Source of the DNA: Paenibacillus sophorae
GTDB taxonomy: Bacteria > Bacillota > Bacilli > Paenibacillales > Paenibacillaceae
Assembly (NCBI RefSeq): GCF_018966525.1
Contig: NZ_CP076607.1
Span: 5,332,001 to 5,396,000 of the forward strand
Direction: 5' to 3'
Length of the DNA stretch: 64,000 bases
A program made the translations under genes and the position numbers. Under the pieces are notes generated by a model. The model worked only from the letters and a program-made list of their open reading frames with translations, was not told where the DNA came from and searched no databases. Positions 1 through 8,299 of the stretch are shown here, in pieces. Positions within the stretch are counted from its first letter, which is position 1, and every line of letters begins with the position of its first letter.

Positions 1-376
1 CGTCACCGGCCTCTTCGCCAAGCTGGCGCCTCCTGGCGGATTTGTCTCCAACATCGCCCAAGGCGGAGAAGCGGCACAAGCCGCCTTTGCGCTGGAGCAG
101 GCTTTTCCTGCCCGCGCCGCCGCCCATTACCGCATGTCGGCTGCAAGCCTCGGCCTTACGGTCGCACACTGTCTGGAGCGCAGCCTGCCCGGACTGGCTG
201 ATGTTGGACTCGACATCGGGCTTACGCGGGACGGACAGCTTTTTTTCATCGAATGCAATGGACGGGACCAGCGGTACGGATTCTACAAGGCGGGATTGCC
301 GGAAGTCTGGAAGGACAGCTACCGGCGGCCGATGGGATATGCGCGGTATTTGCTGGAAGGCGGAGCGGAGCGATAA
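1..376 (+). CDS. YheC/YheD family spore coat-associated ATP-grasp protein, 3' part
   Basis: Only the last ~124 codons are in the window; the frame is open from base 2 to the TAA at 374-376. The visible piece has the end of an ATP-grasp fold: VSNIAQGGEA, then ADVGLDIGLTRDG and FFIECNGRD, where the Glu and Asn are the usual metal and nucleotide ligands. YheC/YheD proteins are found in spore coats of Bacillales; their substrate is not known. A second member of the family lies at 56461-57123, so this chromosome region carries at least two. The N-terminal part and promoter are outside the window. Confidence 0.85.
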   Translation, partial: VTGLFAKLAPPGGFVSNIAQGGEAAQAAFALEQAFPARAAAHYRMSAASLGLTVAHCLERSLPGLADVGLDIGLTRDGQLFFIECNGRDQRYGFYKAGLPEVWKDSYRRPMGYARYLLEGGAER

Positions 377-474
377 CATTATTGATTTGTCCTCTATTCT
401 ATGTCAATATAATGCAGAGCGGCCCTGGGCCTATAGGACCTGGGGCTGCGCTGTATGACGGAAGGGTGACAAGC

Positions 475-1266
475 ATGGTTAAACGACTCCTGCGGCTGAT
501 GACCGAGCTGTCCTCGCACAGATGGATTTCCCGCATAATGGGCGCTTTTTCCCACAGCAGAATCAGCCGCTTTCTTATCCCGGCATTTATCCGGACCTAT
601 CATATTCCCGCCTCGCAGGCCGAGAAAGACCTCCGGGAATACTCGACCCTCAACGAGTTCTTCAGCCGCAGGCTGAAGCCGGGCATGCGGCCCGTCACGG
701 AAGAGACGGACGCTCTGGCAAGTCCCGTGGACGCGATGATTACAGCAATGGGTAAAATTGAATCGGGAACGATTCTGAATGTAAAAGGACAAGATTATAA
801 CCTGGAGGAGCTGCTGAACCATTCTCCCCACCAGGAGCTTTACAAGAAAGGCTTTTTTTTCGTGCTGTACTTAAGTCCTACCGATTATCACCGCATTCAT
901 TCTCCAGTTACCGGAAAAAAGACGGAGAGCGACCACATTCGCGGGCGCTGCTATCCCGTTAACGAATTCGGCATGAAGCATATGAAAGGCGTGCTGTGCC
1001 GCAACGAGCGGCTGATCACCTATATTGCCCACAGCGCCGGTGAAGTTGCAGTGGTGAAGGTGGGCGCGATGAACGTCAGCAGCATCCGCTATTCGGTCGA
1101 AGGCAAAAGTGCATGGGAAATCGGCGAGGACCTCGCTTATTTCGAGTTCGGTTCGACCGTTGTGCTGCTGACCGAAAGCGGCATTTTCAGCCCCCGTCCG
1201 GGACTTGAGCCCGGCACGAAGGTCAAGATGGGCGAACTGCTTGGATTTTTGCAGCCATCCAAATAA
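475..1266 (+). CDS. psd: phosphatidylserine decarboxylase proenzyme
   Basis: Converts phosphatidylserine to phosphatidylethanolamine at the membrane. The 263-residue product has the length of the Bacillus enzyme. The C-terminal FGST motif holds the Ser (codon 1153-1155, residue 227) at which the proenzyme cleaves itself to give the pyruvoyl alpha chain. An N-terminal basic/hydrophobic stretch (VKRLLRLM...) fits membrane association. The ATG at 475 follows GGAAGGGTGAC at a good distance. The frame stays open further upstream, but nothing there resembles the family. It follows the YheC/YheD gene by ~100 bases and has its own terminator. No pssA is visible nearby. Confidence 0.93.
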   Translation: MVKRLLRLMTELSSHRWISRIMGAFSHSRISRFLIPAFIRTYHIPASQAEKDLREYSTLNEFFSRRLKPGMRPVTEETDALASPVDAMITAMGKIESGTILNVKGQDYNLEELLNHSPHQELYKKGFFFVLYLSPTDYHRIHSPVTGKKTESDHIRGRCYPVNEFGMKHMKGVLCRNERLITYIAHSAGEVAVVKVGAMNVSSIRYSVEGKSAWEIGEDLAYFEFGSTVVLLTESGIFSPRPGLEPGTKVKMGELLGFLQPSK

Positions 1267-1290
1267 GCAAGCAGTAACATGATTTGAACC

Positions 1291-1347
1291 GAAGCAGCCC
1301 GGCAGAGGACAGGATGAGAATCCGTCGATCTCCCGGGCTGCTCTTTT
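1291..1347 (+). terminator. Rho-independent terminator of psd
   Basis: AGCAGCCCGG (1293-1302) pairs with CCGGGCTGCT (1333-1342), followed by CTTTTG on the plus strand. Confidence 0.75.
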
Positions 1348-1508
1348 GCTGCTAACGAACCGGTAAATGCAAGCTTAGCCACAACTTTATGAGTGCTACT
1401 TACTGGATCGTCATATCCGAAGAATATAGGGAATAATCTGGTCTGTCAGAACATCATGAATGGAATAACGTATTATTCCAGTTACCCTGTGACCATCTTT
1501 ATCTCAGC

Positions 1509-1532
1509 AAAAAAAGAAGGCAACCTCCTTCT
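1509..1532 (-). terminator. terminator directly after gpmA
   Basis: On the minus strand AAGAAGGAGG-TTG-CCTTCTT is followed by seven T. It begins at the gpmA stop codon. Confidence 0.75.
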
Positions 1533-2282
1533 TCATTCGCTTACCTTGCCCTGATTTGCCACCTCGCGGGCTTTGGCCTCCACCTTCCCCGGCTCGCCGA
1601 GATAGAACCGGCGGATCGGCTTCACATCGTCATCCAGCTCGTAGACGAGAGGAATACCGGTCGGGATATTCAGGTTCAGCAGCGCGGCCTCGTCGATGTC
1701 TTCCATATATTTAATCAGCGCGCGCAGCGTATTGCCGTGCGCCGAAATGAGCACGCGCTCTTTCTTGCGGACGAGCGGCACGATCCGGTTTCCCCAGAAA
1801 TCGCCGACCCGGTGCACCGTGTCCTCCAGACTCTCGCCGCGGGGAATATCTTCGGGACGCACCTCCTGGTAGCGTCTGTCGTTTCTCGCGTAGCGCGGAT
1901 CGTCCGGCTCCAGCTGCGGCGGCCGGACCGACAGGCTGCGCCGCCAAATATGCAGCTGCTCATCGCCATATTTTTCCGCTGTCTCCGACTTGCTGAGGCC
2001 CTGAAGCGCGCCGTAATGGCGCTCGTTCAGCTTCCACGATTTCTGCACGGGAATCCACAGCAGGTCCAGCTCTTCCAGAACGAGATTGAGCGTCTTGATG
2101 GAACGCTTGAGCACCGAAGCAAAGGCGAGGTCGAACGTATATCCGGCTTCCTTAAGCATTCTGCCCGCGTCCTTGGCTTCCTGTATTCCCTTCTCCGTGA
2201 GATCCGGATCGCTCCAGCCGGTAAACAGATTCTGCCGGTTGTATTCGCTCTCTCCATGGCGTAGCAACACGATTTCGTACAT
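1533..2282 (-). CDS. gpmA: 2,3-bisphosphoglycerate-dependent phosphoglycerate mutase
   Basis: Glycolytic interconversion of 3- and 2-phosphoglycerate in the cytosol. The 249-residue protein has the family length. The N-terminal LLRHGESEYN motif holds the His that is phosphorylated. LNERHYGALQG and the later SAHGNTLRAL supply the second catalytic His. The ATG at 2282 follows AAAGGAG on the minus strand. It is a single gene closed by its own terminator. Bacilli usually rely on the cofactor-independent GpmI, so this is likely a second mutase, though GpmI itself is not in the window. Confidence 0.95.
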   Translation of the reverse strand: MYEIVLLRHGESEYNRQNLFTGWSDPDLTEKGIQEAKDAGRMLKEAGYTFDLAFASVLKRSIKTLNLVLEELDLLWIPVQKSWKLNERHYGALQGLSKSETAEKYGDEQLHIWRRSLSVRPPQLEPDDPRYARNDRRYQEVRPEDIPRGESLEDTVHRVGDFWGNRIVPLVRKKERVLISAHGNTLRALIKYMEDIDEAALLNLNIPTGIPLVYELDDDVKPIRRFYLGEPGKVEAKAREVANQGKVSE

Positions 2283-2372
2283 ATGCGCTCTCCTTTCCTG
2301 TCCCGCTCACTTGCCATTTTGCTCACAATAGTCATTTAATACAATTTTCAGTCGTTTTAAACGCCGCAGCAC

Positions 2373-2405
2373 AAAAAAACCGAAGACCCAAAAGCGTCTA
2401 CGGTT
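2373..2405 (-). terminator. terminator of the MocR-AraC transcript
   Basis: On the minus strand AACCGTAGAC pairs with GGTCTTCGGTT and runs into seven T. Confidence 0.7.
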
Positions 2406-2472
2406 CGTTTGTCACGTTGATTTATCAAGTTGAGCAGCCTTGGGGCCTTGGAGCCCGCACCTGAAACCAAAT

Positions 2473-3258
2473 TCAGCGAATTTCCGAGGGGCTCTTCCCT
2501 GTATGCTGCTTGAACTGGCGGCTGAAAAAGAAAATATCGCGGTATCCGAGCGCATCCGCCACTTCCGTCACGTTCATTCCCGCGTACAGCAGCAAATGCT
2601 GGGCCCGTTCGATCCGGGTGCGAATAACGTAAGACTGCACGGAGGAGCCGATCAGCTCCTTGAATTTGATGGAAAAATAGCGGGGCGACAGACCTGCCCG
2701 GGCAGCCAGCTCCTCCACCCGATGCACAGCGCCGGGATGCTGGCTGATATAATTCGCGACCTCGTGAATGACCTCCACCAGTTGGTTGCTGACGCTGCGT
2801 TCCACCGGCATGACCCGGTCTTCCCGCAGAAGGTTGATCATAATCTGCTTGAGAATCAGTTGGCCCTCTTCCTCCGCGGCGAAGGTCTTGACCAGAAACA
2901 GCCGTACATAGCGTGCAAGCAAATGCTCGAATTCCAACGTCTCCGTCAGCTTGCGGTAGGGCTCGGGAATATCGGTGACCGGCTCCTTGACGTCAAAATG
3001 AATATATGTAAGCACAAGCGGCTTCTGCGGGTTATGCGATGCGCTTGTATGATCTCCCGGACGAAACAGGAAACAGCTTCCCTTCCCGACTTCATAGGCT
3101 GCGCCGTTGCGCACAACCGTTCCTTCGCCGCTCCAGACGTAGAACAGATCGTAATTGGGCAGCGGCTTCTCCCTTTTCTGCCATTTCCATCCCGGCTCGC
3201 AGACGATTTTGGCCAAGGCGGGGAGGATGACAAAAGCGGACGGCGATGCATGAAGCAT
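2473..3258 (-). CDS. AraC family transcriptional regulator with cupin sensor domain
   Basis: 261 residues. The N-terminal half reads as an AraC-type cupin (YDLFYVWSGEG, FLFRPGDHTSASHN, YIHFDV). The C-terminal ~100 residues carry two helix-turn-helix units (VEELAARAGLSPRYFSIKFKE and VADALGYRDIFFFSRQFKQ), followed by TGKSPSEIR. The start at 3258 (MLHASPS) is chosen because AAGGAGGG lies 7 bases upstream. An ATG at 3309 overlapping the MocR stop has no good ribosome binding site. It lies 47 bases behind the MocR-type gene and is probably cotranscribed with it. The effector is unknown; AraC proteins of this shape in Paenibacillus often sense sugars. Confidence 0.85.
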   Translation of the reverse strand: MLHASPSAFVILPALAKIVCEPGWKWQKREKPLPNYDLFYVWSGEGTVVRNGAAYEVGKGSCFLFRPGDHTSASHNPQKPLVLTYIHFDVKEPVTDIPEPYRKLTETLEFEHLLARYVRLFLVKTFAAEEEGQLILKQIMINLLREDRVMPVERSVSNQLVEVIHEVANYISQHPGAVHRVEELAARAGLSPRYFSIKFKELIGSSVQSYVIRTRIERAQHLLLYAGMNVTEVADALGYRDIFFFSRQFKQHTGKSPSEIR

Positions 3259-3305
3259 CCTTTTTCCCTCCTTCATCATTAAATAGCTTATCCTATCATA
3301 CCTTT

Positions 3306-5066
3306 TCATGCTTCATTTTGCACATCATTCCATGCCAGCGCCAGCCGCCGCACCCCCTCGATCAGTTCCTCCTCGTCCAGATGGGAAAAGGCGAAGCAGG
3401 CGGCGGGCTCTCCGGGTGTAATCCGGTAAAGGGCGGCGTCTCTGAAATCGACGTCCCGCTGCTTGGCCGCCTCCTGGAAGCGCACGAATTCCTCTTCGCC
3501 TCGGAGCCAGCGGGCGTATATATGCAGCCCCGCATCGCCGGGCTGCGGATGAAACAGGCCGCCCGGCATTCCGGCCAGCAGCTCGCGAAGAATGCGGCCG
3601 CGTTCGCCATAGAGGCGCGTCATCCGCCGGATATGGCGGGCATAAACGCCGAGCGACATGAAGCGGGCCAGCGCCCGCTGCTCCAGCAGCCCGGCGGGAA
3701 GCGGCTCGTACAGCGCCTTCGCGGCCGTCACAGGCGGGGCCAGGGAGGGCGGCAGGACCGCATAGCCGAGGCGAAGCCCGGCGAACATCGTGTTGGAGAA
3801 GGAGCCGATATACACGACACGCTCCTCCCGGTCCAGCGCCTTCAGCGGTTCGATGGGACGGCCGGACCAGCGGAACTCGCTATCGTAATCATCCTCGATA
3901 ATGATCGCCCGCCGGGCGGCCGCCCATTCGAGCAGCCTCCGCCGCCGCTCCAGCGGCAGGACCGCGCCTGTGGGATATTGGCGGCTCGGCGTCACGAACA
4001 GCAGCCGGGCGTCCCAGTCCTGCGGCACAAGGCCGCTGCCGTCTACGCGGCCTGGAACCGGCACGCCGCCGGACACCTCGACGGCGCGCCGGATGCCGTG
4101 AAAGCCGGGGTCCTCGACGACGGCCTGGCCGCCGCTGTCCAGCAGCAGCTGAGTCAGCAGGACGATGCCCTGCATGGAGCCGCTGAACGTCACGATATGC
4201 TCCGCTTCGGCGCGGATGCCGCGGGTAATCCGCAGATGCGCCGCAATCGCCCGCCGCAGCCCCTCGTCTCCCTGCGGCGGCGCGGAGACGGCGAGCGCAC
4301 CGCCGCCCCTGCCCCCGGCATGGGACAGCGCGCTGCGCCATTCCGCGTAGGGGAAATGCTCCATCGGCATTCCGCCGCTGCGGAAGCTGATGACGGAGCC
4401 CGGTGCGGCCCCCTCCCTTACAGGCGGCTGCGCTGCAAGCCGCCGCGCCCAGGCGGACAGCGGAATGTCCGCCATAAGGTTCGGGATTGCCGCGGCTCCC
4501 TCCGCCGGCAGCGAGGTTCCGCCGCTCCCCCCTGCGGAGAGCGGACTCCCCGGCCTGCCGGGATGAGCCGGGGCTTCCGCAGGCTGGCCTTCCCTAACGG
4601 AAGCGCGGTTTCGCCCCGCTTCGCGGGGATGTTCCGCCATACCCGCACGGGCTTCCCCCTGTCCCACAGTTCCTTCCGCCATCCCCGCACTTCCTTCCGC
4701 CCACGCCGCACTTCCATCCCCCTGTCCCGCGCTTCCTTTCACCATCCCCGAACGATCCTCCGTCTGTCCCGCTCTTTCTTCCGCCGACTGTCTGCCCTCC
4801 GTCCCGAAACCGTCCCTGGACACGAAGGTGCCCCGTCCCGTTTCCGATTTTACATAGCCGTCGGCGCCGAGCATATCGTATACCTGAGCTGCCGACCCCC
4901 GCGACAGACCGTACAGAACGGCAAGTTTGCGGGTGGAGGGAAGCCGCGTGCCTCCCGGCAAATTCCCGTTTAGAATCGCCGCCCTAAGCGCGTGATACAG
5001 CGCCAGATACTTATAGCGGTATTCGGCCAAGTATTCCTCAAAGCTTAAAATTGGAATGGCGTCCAT
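3306..5066 (-). CDS. MocR-type regulator (GntR DNA-binding domain + aminotransferase-like domain), PLP lysine missing
   Basis: 586 residues. The N-terminal ~75 are a GntR winged helix (GTRLPSTRKLAVLYGLSRGS, then YDMLGADGYV). The C-terminal ~390 are a fold-type I aminotransferase domain (TPSRQYPTGAVLP, IIEDDYDSEFRW). MocR proteins normally bind pyridoxal phosphate on a Lys in FSKT; here the motif is FSNT (AAC at 3792-3794, residue ~425), so no internal aldimine can form there. The linker (residues ~87-195) is unusually long and made of degenerate Gly/Ala/Glu-rich repeats. The start at 5066 follows GGGAGGGAAG. It diverges from the FMN-binding gene at 5187, its likely target. Confidence 0.88.
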   Translation of the reverse strand: MDAIPILSFEEYLAEYRYKYLALYHALRAAILNGNLPGGTRLPSTRKLAVLYGLSRGSAAQVYDMLGADGYVKSETGRGTFVSRDGFGTEGRQSAEERAGQTEDRSGMVKGSAGQGDGSAAWAEGSAGMAEGTVGQGEARAGMAEHPREAGRNRASVREGQPAEAPAHPGRPGSPLSAGGSGGTSLPAEGAAAIPNLMADIPLSAWARRLAAQPPVREGAAPGSVISFRSGGMPMEHFPYAEWRSALSHAGGRGGGALAVSAPPQGDEGLRRAIAAHLRITRGIRAEAEHIVTFSGSMQGIVLLTQLLLDSGGQAVVEDPGFHGIRRAVEVSGGVPVPGRVDGSGLVPQDWDARLLFVTPSRQYPTGAVLPLERRRRLLEWAAARRAIIIEDDYDSEFRWSGRPIEPLKALDREERVVYIGSFSNTMFAGLRLGYAVLPPSLAPPVTAAKALYEPLPAGLLEQRALARFMSLGVYARHIRRMTRLYGERGRILRELLAGMPGGLFHPQPGDAGLHIYARWLRGEEEFVRFQEAAKQRDVDFRDAALYRITPGEPAACFAFSHLDEEELIEGVRRLALAWNDVQNEA

Positions 5067-5186
5067 GCCTTTCTTCCCTCCCATTCAAGTGGACCAATAA
5101 AAATAATGTAAATGGGCTCTTTTTTCTTGTCAATCTCCTGTTATGCTGTTGGTTAACCATCCCTATCAGCAAAAGGAGCATTGCAT

Positions 5187-5804
5187 ATGAGAAGAAAAGA
5201 ATTTAAAGTCGAACAGGAAGAAGAACTGGAAGCTTTTCTGGATGAAATGAGTTTCGGCTTTCTCGGCGTGATCGACGGGCAGGGCCGCCCGCGCGTCACT
5301 CCACTTAATTTCGTCTATACCGGAGGATGCTTTTATTTCCACGGCAGCCATGCGGGAGGCAAAATGGAAGCCATCCGCAAGATGGACAAGGTCTGCTTCA
5401 CCGTTGCAGACGAGTTTGCCCTGATTCCTTCCTATTTTACCGACCTTGAAATGGCTTGTCCGGCCACCGCCTATTTCAAAAGCGTCACCGCCTTCGGCAC
5501 GGCCGAATCCGTCACCGATTTGAACGAGAAAGCGGCGGTGCTCGAAAAGTTCATGAAGAAGCTCCAGCCGGAGGGCGGGTACGACCCTATTGACGCGGAG
5601 AATCCGAAGTACCGCCCACAGCTTAAAGCGGTTGCGGTCGTGCGGATCGTTCCGGAAGAAATCACCGTCAAATTCAAGTTCGGACAAAATTTAAAGGAAG
5701 AAGATCGCAGCGCCGTCATCAGCGGGCTTGAGGCCAGAGGCGGGGAACGGGATGCCGAAACGGTTGAAATGATGAAAAAATTCTGTCCGTTCCACTCCTC
5801 TTAA
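5187..5804 (+). CDS. pyridoxamine 5'-phosphate oxidase family (FMN-binding split barrel) protein
   Basis: About 205 residues. The split-barrel core is visible in GFLGVIDGQGRPRVTPLNFV, FYFHGSHAGGKMEAIRKM and VCFTVADE, a pattern shared with NimA-like flavoproteins. The substrate is unknown. True PdxH proteins are different, so PNP oxidase activity is not claimed. AAAAGGAG lies 8 bases before the ATG at 5187; the in-frame TTG at 5181 is too close to it. The gene diverges from a MocR regulator, a common arrangement in which MocR controls a vitamin B6 or flavin related gene. It ends with CPFHSS and a strong terminator. Confidence 0.85.
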   Translation: MRRKEFKVEQEEELEAFLDEMSFGFLGVIDGQGRPRVTPLNFVYTGGCFYFHGSHAGGKMEAIRKMDKVCFTVADEFALIPSYFTDLEMACPATAYFKSVTAFGTAESVTDLNEKAAVLEKFMKKLQPEGGYDPIDAENPKYRPQLKAVAVVRIVPEEITVKFKFGQNLKEEDRSAVISGLEARGGERDAETVEMMKKFCPFHSS

Positions 5805-5825
5805 ACTGCTTAATAAGTGAATATG

Positions 5826-5864
5826 AGCGGGGACTGTCCACATAACGCGGACAGTCCCCGCTTT
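5826..5864 (+). terminator. strong hairpin terminator
   Basis: AGCGGGGACTGTCC (5826-5839) pairs with GGACAGTCCCCGCT (5849-5862); the T tract after it is short. Confidence 0.75.
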
Positions 5865-6056
5865 GCTCTGTGAACGTTTATCAAAACCCTTAAAATTAAC
5901 CCCCAATCTTTTAGAAAAAACCGATATTCCGAAGTGACTGCCCCGTACCGCAGATGATATAATGTTAGGCAATGTTAGGACGTTTGCTAACGATTTCAAG
6001 GGCGCTCCCATCGTAAGTGTGCTCCGATTTCAAAGATACCCGGAAGGATGAAACCG

Positions 6057-7361
6057 ATGAATCCACAGGCTGGACAATTAAACGAAAGCATTAAAGCCGG
6101 AAATGAGCATGTGTACGACATGCTGTCCACTCTTGGCAGAGAAATCTATTTTCCAAAAGTAGGCATTCTGAGCCAATCCGCCGAGGCAACCGCTCATGCC
6201 AAGAAATACAACGCCACAATCGGGATCGCCACCGAGAACGGCGGCCCAATGCATTTGAACGTCATCCAGGAGAAGCTCTCCGCGTTTGCCCCGAAGGACT
6301 TGTACGGCTACGCTCCGCCGGCGGGCAAACCGGAGCTGCGAACCGTATGGCGCGAGAAAATGCTGCGGGAGAACCCTTCGCTCGAAGGTAAATCCTTCGG
6401 TAATCCGATCGTAACCAATGCGCTGACCCACGGACTCAGCATCGTTGCCGACCTGTTCGCCGGGTCCGGCGACGCTGTAGTTTACCCCGATAAGAACTGG
6501 GAGAACTACGAGCTGACCTTCAGCGTCCGCCGCCATGCGGAGCTGGTTACCTACCCTCTGTTCACCGAAGACATGACCTTCAACAGCGACGGACTGCTTC
6601 AGGCGCTCCTGTCGCAGAAGGATAAGGGCAAAGCGATCGTGCTGCTAAACTTCCCGAATAACCCGACGGGCTACACGCCAGGCATCAAGGAAGGCGACGC
6701 GATCGTTGCAGCGATTCTGCGCGCGGCGGAAGAAGGCGTTAACGTGGTTGCGGTGTGTGATGACGCGTATTTCGGACTCTTCTTCGAGGATTCGCTCAAG
6801 GAATCGCTGTTCGGCAAGCTGGCAAACGTGCACCCGCGCGTGCTTGCCGTCAAGATCGACGGCGCGACCAAGGAGGAATACGTATGGGGCTTCCGCGTAG
6901 GCTTCATCACTTATGCTTCCGAGAGCAAAGACGTGCTGGCCGCCCTGGAGCAGAAGACGCTCGGCATTATCCGTGCCACCATTTCCAGCGGGCCTCATCC
7001 TTCGCAGACGTTCGTTCTCGACGCGCTTAAGGCGCCGGAATTCACGGAACAGAAAGAAGAGAAGTTCCGGGTCATGAAGGGCCGGGCCAACAAGGTCAAG
7101 GCGCTGCTCGACAGCGGCAAGTACGGAGACGAAGTATGGACATATTATCCTTTTAACTCCGGCTATTTCATGTGCTTGAAGCTTCATACCGTCCATGCGG
7201 AAGAACTGCGCCAGCATCTGATCCACAATTACGGTCTTGGCACCATTGCCCTTGGCGACACCGACCTGCGCATCGCCTTCTCCTGCATTGCAGAGGAGAA
7301 TCTGGAAGATCTGTTCGACCTGATATACGCAGGCATCCGTGATTTGGAGAAAGCCAGATAA
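6057..7361 (+). CDS. class I/II PLP-dependent aminotransferase
   Basis: 434 residues. PLP fold-type I signatures are NFPNNPTGY, CDDAYFGLFF, and GATKEEYVWGFRVGF with the probable Schiff-base Lys. The N-terminal part (LSTLGREIYFPKVGILSQS) is typical of a group annotated as aspartate or aromatic aminotransferases in Bacillota. The substrate cannot be told from sequence alone. The start at 6057 is preferred because GGAAGG lies 9 bases upstream, while the ATG at 6048 touches it. It is monocistronic, with a terminator 30 bases after the stop. Confidence 0.88.
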   Translation: MNPQAGQLNESIKAGNEHVYDMLSTLGREIYFPKVGILSQSAEATAHAKKYNATIGIATENGGPMHLNVIQEKLSAFAPKDLYGYAPPAGKPELRTVWREKMLRENPSLEGKSFGNPIVTNALTHGLSIVADLFAGSGDAVVYPDKNWENYELTFSVRRHAELVTYPLFTEDMTFNSDGLLQALLSQKDKGKAIVLLNFPNNPTGYTPGIKEGDAIVAAILRAAEEGVNVVAVCDDAYFGLFFEDSLKESLFGKLANVHPRVLAVKIDGATKEEYVWGFRVGFITYASESKDVLAALEQKTLGIIRATISSGPHPSQTFVLDALKAPEFTEQKEEKFRVMKGRANKVKALLDSGKYGDEVWTYYPFNSGYFMCLKLHTVHAEELRQHLIHNYGLGTIALGDTDLRIAFSCIAEENLEDLFDLIYAGIRDLEKAR

Positions 7362-7389
7362 CATAACGTTTAAAATCCAGCCTATATAT

Positions 7390-7423
7390 AAGCCTCCGCA
7401 TTCGTTATGCAGGAGGCTTTTTG
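7390..7423 (+). terminator. terminator of the aminotransferase gene
   Basis: AAGCCTCC pairs with GGAGGCTT around a 14-base loop and ends in five T. Confidence 0.8.
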
Positions 7424-7592
7424 CGTGTGTATCATACGCCAGCGGCGGAGCCGCAAATACTAGGGAAGCTTCTGCGTAGAGCCCAACTTTTAAATTTGCA
7501 GCCCCCTGCGGCATCGGCCCATACCACTGAAGAACGAGACACATACAATACGATGTACTCAAGTACAATAACTCACCGAAAGGGGAATGAAC

Positions 7593-7703
7593 ATGAGCGA
7601 AGAAGTAAGAGGCGGATACGGATACGGACCTTTCACCAGCACTGGAGCCATTCTGGTTCTCTTCATCCTGCTGGTTATCATCACCCGTTCTCTGTTTATC
7701 TAA
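7593..7703 (+). CDS. small YjcZ-like sporulation membrane protein
   Basis: A 36-codon reading frame, too short for ordinary gene calling. It begins MSEEVRGGYGYGPF and continues with one hydrophobic helix (AILVLFILLVII). The Gly/Tyr-rich head plus LVLFILLVII tail is the signature of the YjcZ family of very small spore-associated membrane proteins. AAAGGGG lies ~8 bases before the ATG, and a terminator follows. The family role is unknown. Identification rests on motif shape and length only. Confidence 0.65.
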   Translation: MSEEVRGGYGYGPFTSTGAILVLFILLVIITRSLFI

Positions 7704-7815
7704 TCGGCATTGATTCATCTTCGGAAGAGAGCCACCCGGCTCCCTTCCCTCCCATATGTTCACGCCGCTTTGTACCCACGGCACAATCGGTGAGAGAACT
7801 TTTCGAGAGTAAATA

Positions 7816-7860
7816 AAGAGATCCGGACAAGTCCGTCAAAGACCCCGGGATCTCTTTTTC
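7816..7860 (+). terminator. terminator after the YjcZ-like gene
   Basis: AAAGAGATCC (7816-7825) pairs with GGGATCTCTTT and ends in five T. Confidence 0.7.
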
Positions 7861-7942
7861 TGTGTTGAGCCAATACATAGATTATTAATATATTTACAAT
7901 AGTGTGTGATACACAGTATAATGAAATCAGGAGCTGATGCAT

Positions 7943-8299
7943 ATGGCCGATTTTCAAGAGACAATCAACGGCTTAATTCAGGAGCTGCGGCGCGGAACGA
8001 TTATTATCAGCGTTCTCAGCCAATTATCCAAGCCGCAGTACGGCTATTCTCTGGTTACCATTTTGCAGGAAAAGGGAGTAAGTATTGATCCGGGCACCCT
8101 ATACCCTCTTTTGCGCAGATTGGAGAAGCAGGAGTTGCTGGAAAGTACATGGGACACTAACGAAACGCGCCCAAGGAAATATTACTCACTCAGTCCTGCC
8201 GGGAAAGAGGTCTATCTGCAGCTCTGCAAGGAATGGAAGAGCCTGAGCGACAGCCTTGAAAGCTTAATTAAAGGAGACGATGGCAATGGAGCTGGTTAA
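7943..8299 (+). CDS. PadR family transcriptional regulator
   Basis: 118 residues: a PadR winged helix with LSKPQYGYSLVTILQ and the hallmark DPGTLYPLLRRLEKQELLES, then a short C-terminal dimerisation helix (PAGKEVYLQLCKEWKSL). CAGGAG lies 9 bases before the ATG at 7943. The ATG at 7937 is too close to it. The gene overlaps the next by 14 bases. PadR-HAAS pairs are a standard arrangement in which the regulator represses the pair; the inducer is not known. A run TGTGTGATACACAGTATAATG upstream (near 7900-7922) includes a TATAAT-like -10. Confidence 0.9.
   Translation: MADFQETINGLIQELRRGTIIISVLSQLSKPQYGYSLVTILQEKGVSIDPGTLYPLLRRLEKQELLESTWDTNETRPRKYYSLSPAGKEVYLQLCKEWKSLSDSLESLIKGDDGNGAG

Noticed and set aside
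3306..3309. AraC start overlapping the MocR stop (ATGA)
   Set aside because: No ribosome binding site at that ATG; AAGGAGGG precisely precedes the ATG at 3258.
3246..4973. Long plus-strand frame of ~575 codons
   Set aside because: It lies wholly antisense to the MocR gene; it is Arg/Pro/His-rich, as expected from a GC-rich complement, and has no domain.
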